A stretch of DNA of 60,557 bases from Prevotella sp. (GCA_024697645.1 JAILFH010000082.1:1-60557), one strand, 5' to 3'. Positions 1 through 7,735 are shown, counted from the first letter of the stretch. Numbers and translations are program-made. The notes: generated from the sequence alone by a model not told the origin.

Positions 1-143
1 GCAGAAGGATTGTCTGCAGGATCCCCAAGCAAGTGCGCTCGGCAAGCAAGGACGCTTGCAAACCGACTAGGAACTGACTTCCACTCTCGACCGCGAGGAC
101 GCTCAACGTCGATGCAGCGAAACGAAATTCCGAAACCTCTAAC
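1..143 (+). repeat. A-block: hairpin-rich 143-bp repeat, copy 1
   Basis: This block matches the reverse complement of 60052-60194 with one mismatch seen by eye, so it is better conserved than the HU genes it precedes. It holds several short inverted repeats, for example GCAAGC/GCTTGC around a 6-nt loop near position 47, CTCG/CGAG around ACCG near 88, and GACG/CGTC around CTCAA near 99. No plausible gene is present. The window starts inside the repeat, so its true left edge is unknown. Confidence 0.8.
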
Positions 144-353
144 TCTCAACTCTCTCAGCGGGCTCGTCAGAGGACTGGGCATATCTCTTGCCCCTTGCCC
201 CTTGCCCCCTGCCCCTTGCCCCTAAACCTTTAACCTTTAATTACTAACTAAATTAATTACTAACCCAAGCCAAAACCCAGCCTCTTTTCAGAGGACAACT
301 CCCTTCCCTTGAGGGAGGGGTTGGGGGTAGGCTCCTTAAAAATTTTAATTACT
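144..353. other. Leader region of HU cassette 1 with heptad repeat
   Basis: From 187 to 235 there are seven consecutive 7-bp units: four CTTGCCC and one CCTGCCC, then CTAAACC and TTTAACC in the same phase. From about 233 to 300 the sequence matches 59757-59820 of cassette 2 in inverted orientation. The stretch just before the HU start is GGGAGG-rich where cassette 2 has a rep2 element. No clear promoter was recognised. Confidence 0.6.
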
Positions 354-779
354 ATGGCAGTAAAATACAAACTTTATCAGGACAATCGCACGACCTCTAC
401 CCACAAGGGAATGTGGTACGCTCGTGCACTCGTCAGCGGCATCAAGGACACGAAGACGCTCGCCGACCAGATCCAGCAGAACGTGTCGGTGAAGAAGTCT
501 GACGTGCTCGCCGTTCTCGATGAACTCGTCGTTGTGATGAGCCTCTGGCTCGGTGAAGGCTACCGCATCAAGCTCGATGGCTTCGGCTCGTTCAAGGTGG
601 GCCTCAAGACTAAGCCGGCAGAGACCGCCCGTGAGTTCACCGCAGCGAAGCATGTGGTCGGCTCGCGCATCAACTTCCAGCCCGAGACTCACTGGACCAG
701 TGCCAGCGGCGGCGTTCGCAACCGTGTCTTCCTCGATGGTATCACCTGCGAGGAGACGCCGGAGAATGCGGTTGAGTAA
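354..779 (+). CDS. HU-like DNA-binding protein, copy 1
   Basis: A 141-residue protein of the Bacteroidetes HU-like family (HU/IHF fold, the group often annotated as HU-HIG or 'DNA-binding protein, histone-like'). It begins MAVKYKLYQDNRT, and the IKLDGFGSFKV stretch near residues 73-83 matches the beta-arm region of HU proteins. The start at 354 is chosen because the inverted copy at 59155-59580 begins at the same codon; the reading frame is open further upstream, but the sequence there is repeat. The protein is identical to the second copy, while the genes differ at 13 third-codon positions by eye count. In this group such genes commonly sit near a smalltalk gene, as here at 1390. A role in nucleoid or DNA architecture is inferred; the target is unknown. 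Confidence 0.9.
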   Translation: MAVKYKLYQDNRTTSTHKGMWYARALVSGIKDTKTLADQIQQNVSVKKSDVLAVLDELVVVMSLWLGEGYRIKLDGFGSFKVGLKTKPAETAREFTAAKHVVGSRINFQPETHWTSASGGVRNRVFLDGITCEETPENAVE

Positions 780-1389
780 GCCCCACCCCTGACCCCTCCC
801 CCGTAGGGAGGGGAAAGGGGCCCTACCCCCAGCCCCTCCCTAAAGGGAAGGGGGTAGGTCCTCTGAGGTGAACTGGAAGAAAGGAATGCTCTAGATCCCG
901 GAGCGCAATACTCCGTAGGTCTGGGAGCATTACTCTCTAGGATACGGAAGCATCCTTTCGACTATCGAAAGGCATCCTCTATAGGGGTATAAACACGTGC
1001 TTTATATAGGTACAGAAGCATGCTCTGTAACATAGAAAGACGTACTCTATTGGTAAATAATCTTTACATATTTCGAGGAACGAGAAAGGAGGAAGGAGGA
1101 ACGAGAATAGCATTTGTGGTTGCGTTAGCGCCAATCTGTGAAATCGAAAAATCTGTGTTTATCTGTGTAATCTGTGGGCAAAAAATAATGAGTAATTAGA
1201 AATGAGTTATGAGTAATTCGTGGCAGACAGGATGGGCGCGATATAGAGCGCCAAAGTTGTCAAAAGTTGTCAGAATTGTCTTTGAAAAACTCAAATGGTC
1301 TTCGGAATCCCTTCGGCTTAGGCCGCTTCCCAGTGGAAACGCTCAAACCTCGTTACTCGATTAATTCAAACTTGAAACTTTAAATTACT
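780..1389. other. HU-smalltalk spacer, cassette 1
   Basis: This 610-bp spacer has no gene. In order it holds two GC-rich palindromes of CCCCTCCC type (785-860), the 22-bp hairpin array (875-1053), a rep8 stretch of AATCTGTG words (about 1125-1190), a rep7 element beginning GGCGCGATATAGAGCGCC (about 1226-1305) and rep1 (1309-1347), ending next to the smalltalk start. Confidence 0.7.
875..1053 (+). repeat. 22-23 bp tandem hairpin array, copy 1
   Basis: Seven units repeat every 22 or 23 bp: equivalent positions fall at 906, 928, 951, 973, 996, 1019 and 1041. Each unit is an imperfect palindrome around a core like GCATGC, for example TATAAA/TTTATA around 989-1006 and TACAGA/TCTGTA around 1011-1029. 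Neighbouring units can also pair with each other, as in CCTTTCGACTATCGAAAGG (954-972). Stems change in a pairing-preserving way between units and between the two cassettes. A degenerate extra unit may start at 875. There is no sign of coding. Confidence 0.8.
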
Positions 1390-1488
1390 ATGGACAAGAA
1401 AGAATTTTGGAAATACATCATACAAACGGTCATCGCGATTCTAACGGCAATTGGAACCACACTCGGAGTAACTTCGTGCATGTTGTGA
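1390..1488 (+). CDS. Smalltalk family small protein, copy 1
   Basis: A 32-residue protein beginning MDKKEFWKYIIQTV. It has a charged N-terminus, a hydrophobic segment at about residues 9-22 and ends GVTSCML. Length and sequence match the Bacteroidetes family annotated as 'smalltalk protein', whose function is unknown. A second copy at 58587-58685 differs only in the last two residues (LA instead of ML). It lies downstream of the HU gene on the same strand in both cassettes. The single hydrophobic stretch suggests membrane association, and the Cys near the C-terminus is conserved; whether it is lipidated cannot be told. Confidence 0.85.
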   Translation: MDKKEFWKYIIQTVIAILTAIGTTLGVTSCML

Positions 1489-2394
1489 CGCTGTATGGAG
1501 ACCCACCCCCTATCCCTCTCTATGAGCGAGGGGAGTAGATAGCCAAGTGGCGCACCCACGCGGTCCCCTCCTTCTGGAAGGAGGGGTGAAGTAAGCGAAG
1601 CGCACGAGGGGTGGTAGAGAAAAAATGCTCGACGTAATAATAATTGTAAAGCCTTATTTGACCGCTACCACCCCTTCGGCAAACCCTTGCCCCCTTTGTT
1701 CTTAACGCCTTCTGCATCGACTTGGGCTTCGCCAGTCTTGCAGCAGCCGAGAACTGCACCCCAAGCCTTCACCGACGATACTCAATCGTCGCCTTGTCTT
1801 GGCCTCCCGGGAGGAGGGGAATACGAGGCAGCGAATTCCAACTGCAGTAAGGCGCGATATAGAGCGCCAAAGTTGTCAAAAGTTGTAAGGGTTGTCTTTA
1901 AAAATCTATTAGTCTTCGGAATTTAAGCCGCTTCCCAGCGGGAACGCTCAAATCTCTAATTCTTATAAATTCAAATGCAGCAGGGAAATTCTATAATTCT
2001 TAAATTCTTGATATAATAAATCTTTTGCGCTTACAGTGCGACTCAGGATGCATAAAACACAAAACCCAGGGCGTTGCCTTGGGCTGTTTGCTTGCTGGGC
2101 TTTCAGCCCGCTTTTTGATTACTAAATTTCTGCCTCGTTTGGTCTGCGGTTTTTTTTATGTCGCGTCAGCGTAATATCTGGCGCAACGCGCCAAATGTTT
2201 TCTTCTGTTTTCTTCTGTTTTCTTATGTTTTTTTAAAGCCGCCAAGGGCGGAATCTCAGCAGTTATAATTTTCAAATTTCCATTTTCCAATTTCCATTCG
2301 AATGCGTCCCCTTCGGCTTAGGCCGCTTCCCCTCGTAAGGGGAACGCTCAAATGATTATTTCGGTTGTTTTATTATTCCCTTTGCTCTCGGAAC
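1489..2394. other. Repeat-filled 0.9-kb gap
   Basis: No gene is supported. Contents: rep3 (1551-1618), rep2 (1690-1803), rep7 (about 1851-1920), a shortened rep1 (1924-1953), fused rep4 and rep5 (1965-2121), rep6 (2179-2252) and rep1 (2307-2352). Apparent reading frames of 70-80 codons here are translations of the repeats and recur wherever the repeats occur. Confidence 0.7.
1690..1803 (+). repeat. rep2 element
   Basis: About 115 bp running from CTTTGTTCTTAACGCC to TGTCTTGGCC, with a conserved GGCTTCGCC hairpin and the diagnostic stem CGACGAT-ACTCA-ATCGTCG at 1773-1791. Similar copies lie at 12641-12750, 36181-36291, 59625-59742 and 60301-60414. The copies at 59625 and 60301 have the stem changed to GAAGAT/ATCTTC. 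Confidence 0.75.
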
Positions 2395-3138
2395 TTATTT
2401 CCTGCAGATCACAGTGCCGTTGGCCTGATGAGTTGCCAATACGAGCACTTCTGCAATCTGTACGTGGGCAGGAGCGCTGGCGGCATAGAAGCAGACGTCG
2501 GCAATGTCGGCGCCAGTGAGGGGCTTGATGCCTTTGTAGACGCTGTCGGCACGTTTCTGGTCGCCATGAAAACGAGTGACGCTGAAGTTGGTTTCCACAA
2601 GACCGGGCTTCACGTTGGTCACGCGCAGCGGCGTCTCGGCAAGGTCGATGCGGAGTCCGTCGCTCAGGGCTTTCACAGCAGCCTTCGTGGCACAATAGAC
2701 GTTTCCGTTGGCATAGGCAGCGTCGCCAGCGACACTACCAATATTAATAATGTGTCCTGATCCGCGCTTCACCATCTTCGGCACGAGCAGGCGCGTCATC
2801 GTGAGCAGCCCTTTGATGTTGGTGTCGATCATCGTGTCCCAATCCTCGTAACTGCCCTCGTATTCCTTCTCCAGTCCGAGTGCCAGCCCCGCATTGTTGA
2901 TGAGCACGTCGATGGGCTCCGTGAGCGACTCCACTGCGGCAGTAGCGGCTTCACGATGGCGAACGTCGAACACCAGTCTCCTGACGCTCACGCCCGTGGC
3001 CTTCAGTTCCTCACACAGCGTGTTGAGTTTCTCTTCGTTGCGCCCAGTAAGAATGAGGTTGTAGCCTCCCTGGGCAAAGCGTTGTGCACAAGCCTTTCCG
3101 ATTCCGCTTGTGGCACCAGTGATAAGTACAGTCTTCAT
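2395..3138 (-). CDS. SDR family NAD(P)-dependent oxidoreductase
   Basis: A 247-residue classical short-chain dehydrogenase. It has the TGATSGIG cofactor-binding motif at residues 7-14, NNAG at 81-84, and the catalytic Ser135, Tyr148 and Lys152 (YCATK). The overall pattern resembles YdfG-type 3-hydroxy acid or serine dehydrogenases, but the substrate cannot be fixed. Its start overlaps the stop of the epimerase-like gene upstream by 4 bp (ATGA), so the two are translationally coupled and probably act together or at least are co-expressed. Confidence 0.9.
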   Translation of the reverse strand: MKTVLITGATSGIGKACAQRFAQGGYNLILTGRNEEKLNTLCEELKATGVSVRRLVFDVRHREAATAAVESLTEPIDVLINNAGLALGLEKEYEGSYEDWDTMIDTNIKGLLTMTRLLVPKMVKRGSGHIINIGSVAGDAAYANGNVYCATKAAVKALSDGLRIDLAETPLRVTNVKPGLVETNFSVTRFHGDQKRADSVYKGIKPLTGADIADVCFYAASAPAHVQIAEVLVLATHQANGTVICRK

Positions 3139-4235
3139 GCCAGTTCCATTAATATTTGTACGATGCGTTCAGCCGTCCGACCATCCCATCGGTCGGGCAA
3201 GGCGCCATTCTTCCATTCGCCACGCACCATTTTTCCAACCATTTCGCCCAGTAGTTCAGCATCCTCGCCAACGAGTTCGTTGGTTCCGACCTTCACCGTC
3301 TCGATGTGCTCGGTGTAACTGTTCAGCGTGATGCAGGGAACGCCGTTGAAAGTGGCTTCTTCCGCCACATTGCCCGAGTCGGTGATGATGCCGTAGGCGT
3401 GGGCAGTGAGCCAGCCGAACTCCAGATAACTCAGGGGCGGAACAATCTGCAGCAGTGATGGGTCTATGAGTTCTTCCACCACCTTCCTCGCCCGTCCGCG
3501 CAGGGGAGCGATGATGGGCATTCCGTCGGCATTGCAGATCATTGCCTCGAGCATCTTCTTCAGATTGTCGCGGTCGGCCATCAGCGCGTGGCGATTGAGC
3601 GTGAACACAAGATAGGGCTTTGCAGCGCCCGCTCCGCCGCTTGCTTCCATCTCCTCGATGAACGCGGGCTTCTTCAAACGTCCGATGTTGAAGCGGAGCG
3701 TGTCCATCAGGATGTTACCAACGGTATAGATCTTCGACAGTTCGGCACCCTCGCGCGTAGCAATTGAGTTGGCGCCCATTCCTGCCGTGAAGAGCAAGTC
3801 GCTCAGGCCGTCGATGACCAGACGGTTGATTTCCTTCGGCATCTTGATGTCGAACGAGCGAGTTCCCGCAACGAGATGGGCCAGAAGGATTCCCTGCTTC
3901 TTCGTGACGATGGCTGCGGCCATAGTGGAGGCAAGGTCGTCGACGACGATGACGGCATGGGTTGTGTTCTGCTGCAGATAGTGTTCGAAGGCCGACATCA
4001 CCTGTCCTGTGAGTTCGTTCAGATTCTCACATTCCACATCCAGATAGACCTGTGGCGGCAGAATCTGCAAGTCTTCGAAGAGCGAAGCTTCGAGCGTCGG
4101 GTCGTCCTTGCGTCCGGCATAGACCAGCGTGAAATCGATGTCGCGCCCATGGGCTTTGGCATTATCTATGGCCCTGACAATCGGAGCCACCTTGATGAAG
4201 TTTGGCCGTGCGCCGGCCACAATGCAGATGTTCAT
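3135..4235 (-). CDS. UDP-GlcNAc 2-epimerase-like protein (atypical WecB)
   Basis: A 366-residue member of the non-hydrolysing UDP-N-acetylglucosamine 2-epimerase (WecB/MnaA) family, with the two-domain GT-B-like layout. The N-terminal GARPNFIK corresponds to the usual GTRPE motif, EINR is kept at residues 135-138 and SGNVAEEA (287-294) matches the conserved SGG-QEE motif. Two residues counted as catalytic in E. coli WecB appear replaced: the Glu of HVEAG is Val122 (HLVAG) and the His of the HRRE motif is Asn214. Asp100 and Glu135 align with the other two. It may have altered chemistry or only bind nucleotide sugar. It is the first gene of a two-gene unit with the SDR gene. Confidence 0.8.
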   Translation of the reverse strand: MNICIVAGARPNFIKVAPIVRAIDNAKAHGRDIDFTLVYAGRKDDPTLEASLFEDLQILPPQVYLDVECENLNELTGQVMSAFEHYLQQNTTHAVIVVDDLASTMAAAIVTKKQGILLAHLVAGTRSFDIKMPKEINRLVIDGLSDLLFTAGMGANSIATREGAELSKIYTVGNILMDTLRFNIGRLKKPAFIEEMEASGGAGAAKPYLVFTLNRHALMADRDNLKKMLEAMICNADGMPIIAPLRGRARKVVEELIDPSLLQIVPPLSYLEFGWLTAHAYGIITDSGNVAEEATFNGVPCITLNSYTEHIETVKVGTNELVGEDAELLGEMVGKMVRGEWKNGALPDRWDGRTAERIVQILMELA

Positions 4236-4294
4236 AGTCTAAAGTTTTAAAGCGCCTCGGCATGAGGCATAGAACAATTACCTTCTTTCAATTG

Positions 4295-4302
4295 CAAAGG
4301 TA
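4295..4302 (-). promoter_or_regulatory. Likely promoter -7 element of epimerase-SDR unit
   Basis: Minus-strand TACCTTTG matches the Bacteroidetes -7 consensus TAnnTTTG, 60 bp upstream of the epimerase start. No well-spaced -33 TTTG was identified. Confidence 0.5.
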
Positions 4303-4364
4303 ATAAAAAAATGTGAGACAACGACAAAAATTCCGTATAAAAATAAAAGAGGAAAGTAGCCTTC

Positions 4365-4595
4365 TCAATACGCATCATACTCCTCCCTTGTCAGGAGCGT
4401 CGGGAAGAAATAGCATTCGCAGTAGTCCTCATCGTCGTGAGGTATCTCATGCTCCTCGCCATGATGGAACTTGCAGAATATCCTGCCACTGGCTCCTTCC
4501 TTTCGGAAGGCCAGATGCTGATGGGGATTCTCAATGCAAACCTCATCCTTTCCGTTTAGCAGTTGCATGAAACTGCCGACATCAATCTTCTTCAT
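4365..4595 (-). CDS. Small protein of unknown function, downstream of crp
   Basis: A 76-residue acidic protein, rich in His, Asp and Glu, with Cys residues in its second half (GRIFCKF and DEDYCECYFF). It was not recognised as a family. It starts 14 bp after the stop of the Crp-family gene on the same strand, so the two are probably one transcript. The clustered His and Cys residues could bind metal, but this is only a compositional hint. Confidence 0.65.
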   Translation of the reverse strand: MKKIDVGSFMQLLNGKDEVCIENPHQHLAFRKEGASGRIFCKFHHGEEHEIPHDDEDYCECYFFPTLLTREEYDAY

Positions 4596-4609
4596 CCTAT
4601 CAATCCTTT

Positions 4610-5257
4610 CTATAGTAACTGAATGGTGCGACCATCGATGCGAATCGTGCCTTCGTCCTGCAACTCCTTCAGGCTACGCTGCAGCGAATACTTCTGAATG
4701 CCGAAATAGTCGGCCATTTCCTGACGCGTCATGTTGATGGACAACAGCCTCGTCTGTTGCCGCTTGCATTCTTCTTCGAGGAACAGTTCGATTTTCTCCT
4801 TGACCGTCATCGAGAGCATCCCGACCTTCTTGGTCAGATAACTGATGATGTTCGACAGAATGCGGATGTAGTTGCGAGCCAGACGCGAATCGGTCTGCAG
4901 CAGGCGCTCCATATCGGCGGCAGAGACGCGAAACACCTGTGTGTCCTTGAGGGCTTCAACGGTGACGGGGTAGTGATTGTCCTGGGCAAAGATGAAGGCA
5001 GGGGCGAGCATGTTGCCCGAATGATGCATCGTGATGCGGACGATGCGCCCCGAGGGTCCCATCAGGCTCGCAGCCATCTCGCCGCTCACCACAATGTCGG
5101 CATAGAGGCAGGGGTTTCCCGCCATAGCGAAGAGGTCGCCCTTCCGATAGGAAAGCAGGCGATAGCGAATGGTGTGCATCATTTCGATGACTTCATCCTG
5201 ACTGATGCCGTTGAAGAGCGGGCAGGCCATCAGACCTTCAAGTGTCTCGGTATTCAT
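4610..5257 (-). CDS. Crp/Fnr family transcriptional regulator
   Basis: A 215-residue protein with an N-terminal cyclic-nucleotide-binding-like beta-roll (about residues 10-125), a dimerisation helix, and a C-terminal winged helix (about 165-215; MTRQEMADYFGIQKYSLQRS is the recognition region). It lacks an N-terminal Cys cluster of the Fnr type, so a [4Fe-4S] oxygen sensor is unlikely. It is transcribed divergently from nrfH with 162 bp between the start codons, and is the obvious candidate regulator of the nitrite reductase operon. The signal it senses (nitrite or NO, redox state or other) cannot be deduced. Confidence 0.88.
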   Translation of the reverse strand: MNTETLEGLMACPLFNGISQDEVIEMMHTIRYRLLSYRKGDLFAMAGNPCLYADIVVSGEMAASLMGPSGRIVRITMHHSGNMLAPAFIFAQDNHYPVTVEALKDTQVFRVSAADMERLLQTDSRLARNYIRILSNIISYLTKKVGMLSMTVKEKIELFLEEECKRQQTRLLSINMTRQEMADYFGIQKYSLQRSLKELQDEGTIRIDGRTIQLL

Positions 5258-5282
5258 AGCGCAATTTCTGTTAGTTATGTGA

Positions 5283-5384
5283 CAAAGTTAGGCATTAATT
5301 GTAAATAAATCTAAATATTAACATTCTTTATAACATTTAGTAACATTTGTGACCTATTTATATCCTCATTTATGAGTATATTTG
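5283..5384. promoter_or_regulatory. Divergent crp/nrfH control region
   Basis: On the minus strand TAACTTTG (5283-5290) is a -7 element for the regulator gene. On the plus strand TATATTTG (5377-5384) is a -7 element for nrfH. Between them the word TAACATT occurs three times in direct orientation at 5319, 5331 and 5341, spaced about one helical turn apart. This could be an operator, but the link to the adjacent regulator is inferred. Confidence 0.6.
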
Positions 5385-5419
5385 CAAACAAATGTAATCT
5401 ATTCTATTACGGTGAATCT

Positions 5420-6019
5420 ATGAAACTATTTGATAAGATCACAGACATGTTTACCTATCGCGAGAAGGTTGGGCTGCTCCTGGCGGCTGGCGTCATCGTG
5501 GGATTAGGTGGGCTGTTCATGTATCTGCTCCGGGCTCATACCTATTTCATAGGCGACGATCCTGCAGCGTGCGTGAACTGCCACATCATGACCCCGTATT
5601 ACGCCACATGGAGCCACTCTTCGCACGGTCGCGATGCAACCTGCAACGATTGTCACGTGCCTCATCAGAATCTCGCCATGAAATATGGTTTCAAGGCGAT
5701 GGACGGACTGAAGCACACGGCCTATTTCGTGGCTCATTCCGAACGTCAGGCGATTATGGCTGAGGACATGAGTGCAGAGGTAATCATGGACAACTGCATC
5801 CGTTGCCACACCCAACTCAATCAGGAGTTTGTGAAGACGGGTCGCATAGACTATATGATGGCAAAGCGCGGCGAGGGAGTAGCCTGCTGGGATTGCCATC
5901 GGAATGTGCCTCACGGAGGTATGAACTCGCTGATGGCCACGCCCAATGCAGAATCAGTGACTCCGCTTCCGCCAAGCCCAGTGCCTCAGTGGCTGCAAGG
6001 ACTGTTGGGGAAGAAGTAA
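5420..6019 (+). CDS. nrfH: Cytochrome c nitrite reductase small subunit NrfH
   Basis: A 199-residue membrane-anchored tetrahaem cytochrome of the NapC/NrfH family, which passes electrons from menaquinol to NrfA. There is one N-terminal membrane helix (about residues 17-37) and four CxxCH haem sites at 51-55, 75-79, 126-130 and 156-160. The start at 5420 (MKLFDK) is preferred over an in-frame ATG at 5372, because the earlier one overlaps the likely promoter -7 element at 5377-5384. nrfA follows after an unusually long 186-bp spacer. Confidence 0.95.
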   Translation: MKLFDKITDMFTYREKVGLLLAAGVIVGLGGLFMYLLRAHTYFIGDDPAACVNCHIMTPYYATWSHSSHGRDATCNDCHVPHQNLAMKYGFKAMDGLKHTAYFVAHSERQAIMAEDMSAEVIMDNCIRCHTQLNQEFVKTGRIDYMMAKRGEGVACWDCHRNVPHGGMNSLMATPNAESVTPLPPSPVPQWLQGLLGKK

Positions 6020-6060
6020 GACCTGAGTCATCTATTTTATAATGAAGGTGGAAAATGATG

Positions 6061-6195
6061 AAGTCAGAAAACATTTAAGTCAGAAATCTATTAAGTCAGA
6101 AATCTATTCAATTAGAAAACGCTGATACAAACAATCAAGGCAGACGCTGATAGAAATTAAATAACGTAGACGCTTATACAAAGACATCAAAAAAA
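6061..6195 (+). repeat. Two short tandem repeats between nrfH and nrfA
   Basis: First, three 16-bp units, AAGTCAGAAAACATTT then twice AAGTCAGAAATCTATT, occupy 6061-6108 exactly. Second, three looser units starting ACGCTGATA or ACGCTTATA begin at 6119, 6144 and 6170 (period 25-26 bp). The spacer is not coding. Such repeats between two subunit genes could affect RNA processing or relative expression, but that is speculation. Confidence 0.75.
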
Positions 6196-6205
6196 CAATA
6201 AAGAT

Positions 6206-7717
6206 ATGGCAAAGAAACTCAAGAAATGGCAAGGCTGGGCACTCTTCGGAGGCTCGATGCTGGTAGTGTTCCTGCTGGGACTGCTCGTCTCGTCGCTCAT
6301 GGAGCGTCGTGCGGAAGTGGCCAGTGTGTTCAACAACAAGCGCACGGAGTTTACTGACTCCATCATTGCACAGAACGAGAAGTTCAAGGCAGACTACCCG
6401 CGTGAGTATGAGACGTGGGCAATGACCGAGGACACTACGTTCCACAGTATGTACAACGGCTCGCAGGAGACCGACGAACTGGCCGATCGCCCCGAGATGG
6501 TGATCCTATGGGCAGGTTACGCATTCTCGCGCAACTACAACACGCCCCGCGGACACAAGCACGCTCTGGAAGACATGCGCGCAATCCTCCGTACGGGAAA
6601 TCCGGGTATCGACGGCGATGCTGACATGCAGCCGGCAACCTGCTGGACGTGTAAGGGACCCGATGTGCCGCGCATGATGCGAGAACTCGGAACGGCTGAG
6701 TTCTATCATAAGCGCTGGAGCGAACTGGGAACAGAGATTCACAACACCATCGGCTGCAGCGACTGTCACGATGCCCGCACGATGGACCTGAAGCCTGCCC
6801 GTCCCGCACTGTATGAGGCTTGGGCTCGCGTGGGCAAGGACGTGAAGAAGGCTTCTCATCAGGAGATGCGCTCGCTGGTCTGTGCTCAGTGCCACACCGA
6901 GTATTACTTCATCAAGAAGGACGATCCGAATCATCCTGATATGGCCGACTATCTGGTATTCCCACAGGACAAGGGTATGACCTGCGAGGCAGCAGAGGAG
7001 TACTACGACTCGATTGGATTCTACGACTACATTCATCCGCTGTCGAAGACTCCGATTCTGAAGGCTCAGCATCCGGGCTACGAGATGGCGCTGCAGGGCA
7101 TTCACGGACAGAGAGGAGTTTCGTGTGCCGACTGCCATATGCCTTACAAGCAGGATGGAGGCGTGAAGTTCACCGATCACCGCATCACATCGCCTCTTGC
7201 CAATATCGACCGCACCTGTCAGACTTGTCACCGTCAGCCCGCAGAGGTGTTGCGCCAGAACGTCTATGACCGTCAGCGCATGACCCGCGAGAGCCGCACG
7301 AAACTCGAGAAGCAACTTGCTGCTGCCCACATCGAGGCAAAGTTCGCCTGGGACAAGGGCGCTACGGAGGCAGAGATGAAACCCATCCTGCAACTCATCC
7401 GCTCGAGCCAGTGGCGCTGGGATTATGCGTTTGCCGCTCACGGATCATCGTTCCACGCTCCTCAGGAGGTTCAGCGCCTGTTCAGCGACGGACTCGTTCA
7501 GGCTCAGGAGGCTCGCCTGCTGATTTCGAAGGTGCTTGCCAAGCACGGATACATTGGCGACGTGCCGATGCCCGACATCTCGACCAAGGAGAAGGCTCAG
7601 GCCTATATCGGTCTTGATATGCCCGCCCTGAAGGCCAAGAAGCAGAAGTTCCTCGAGACAGTTGTACCGAAGTGGATTGAGGAAGCAAAGAAGAATGGAA
7701 AACTGATTGAGATCTAA
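6206..7717 (+). CDS. nrfA: Cytochrome c nitrite reductase catalytic subunit NrfA
   Basis: A 503-residue pentahaem cytochrome c552 that reduces nitrite to ammonium in the periplasm. The catalytic haem has the family's lysine-ligated site CWTCK at residues 146-150. Four ordinary sites follow: CSDCH (184-188), CAQCH (226-230), CADCH (307-311) and CQTCH (338-342). The N-terminal hydrophobic segment (about 11-31) is a signal anchor. Length is normal for the family. It works with NrfH upstream. A strong terminator follows the stop. Confidence 0.97.
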   Translation: MAKKLKKWQGWALFGGSMLVVFLLGLLVSSLMERRAEVASVFNNKRTEFTDSIIAQNEKFKADYPREYETWAMTEDTTFHSMYNGSQETDELADRPEMVILWAGYAFSRNYNTPRGHKHALEDMRAILRTGNPGIDGDADMQPATCWTCKGPDVPRMMRELGTAEFYHKRWSELGTEIHNTIGCSDCHDARTMDLKPARPALYEAWARVGKDVKKASHQEMRSLVCAQCHTEYYFIKKDDPNHPDMADYLVFPQDKGMTCEAAEEYYDSIGFYDYIHPLSKTPILKAQHPGYEMALQGIHGQRGVSCADCHMPYKQDGGVKFTDHRITSPLANIDRTCQTCHRQPAEVLRQNVYDRQRMTRESRTKLEKQLAAAHIEAKFAWDKGATEAEMKPILQLIRSSQWRWDYAFAAHGSSFHAPQEVQRLFSDGLVQAQEARLLISKVLAKHGYIGDVPMPDISTKEKAQAYIGLDMPALKAKKQKFLETVVPKWIEEAKKNGKLIEI

Positions 7718-7735
7718 TATTTCCGAATAATGCAG

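Noticed and set aside
875..1053. Possible CRISPR array
   Set aside because: Units are 22-23 bp with no unique spacers between them, and no cas genes are present; the units are imperfect palindromes in direct tandem.
1520..1759. Reading frames of about 80 codons in 1520-1926
   Set aside because: They translate rep3 and rep2 sequences, which recur intergenically in several frames and orientations. Their similarity to one another is repeat similarity, not protein conservation.
4610..5257. Fnr-type oxygen sensor
   Set aside because: The N-terminal cluster of Cys residues needed for a [4Fe-4S] centre is absent; Crp/Fnr family is as far as the call can go.
5372..6019. Longer NrfH starting at 5372
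   Set aside because: That ATG overlaps the likely -7 element, and the added residues do not look like NrfH; the start at 5420 gives a normal membrane anchor.
6506..7441. Long minus-strand reading frame opposite nrfA (311 codons)
   Set aside because: It is antisense to a clear nrfA with all five haem motifs; its translation has no recognisable motifs. The same holds for long antisense frames at 31473-32540, 32595-33479, 41509-42441, 16883-17707, 21876-22655 and 11087-11992.
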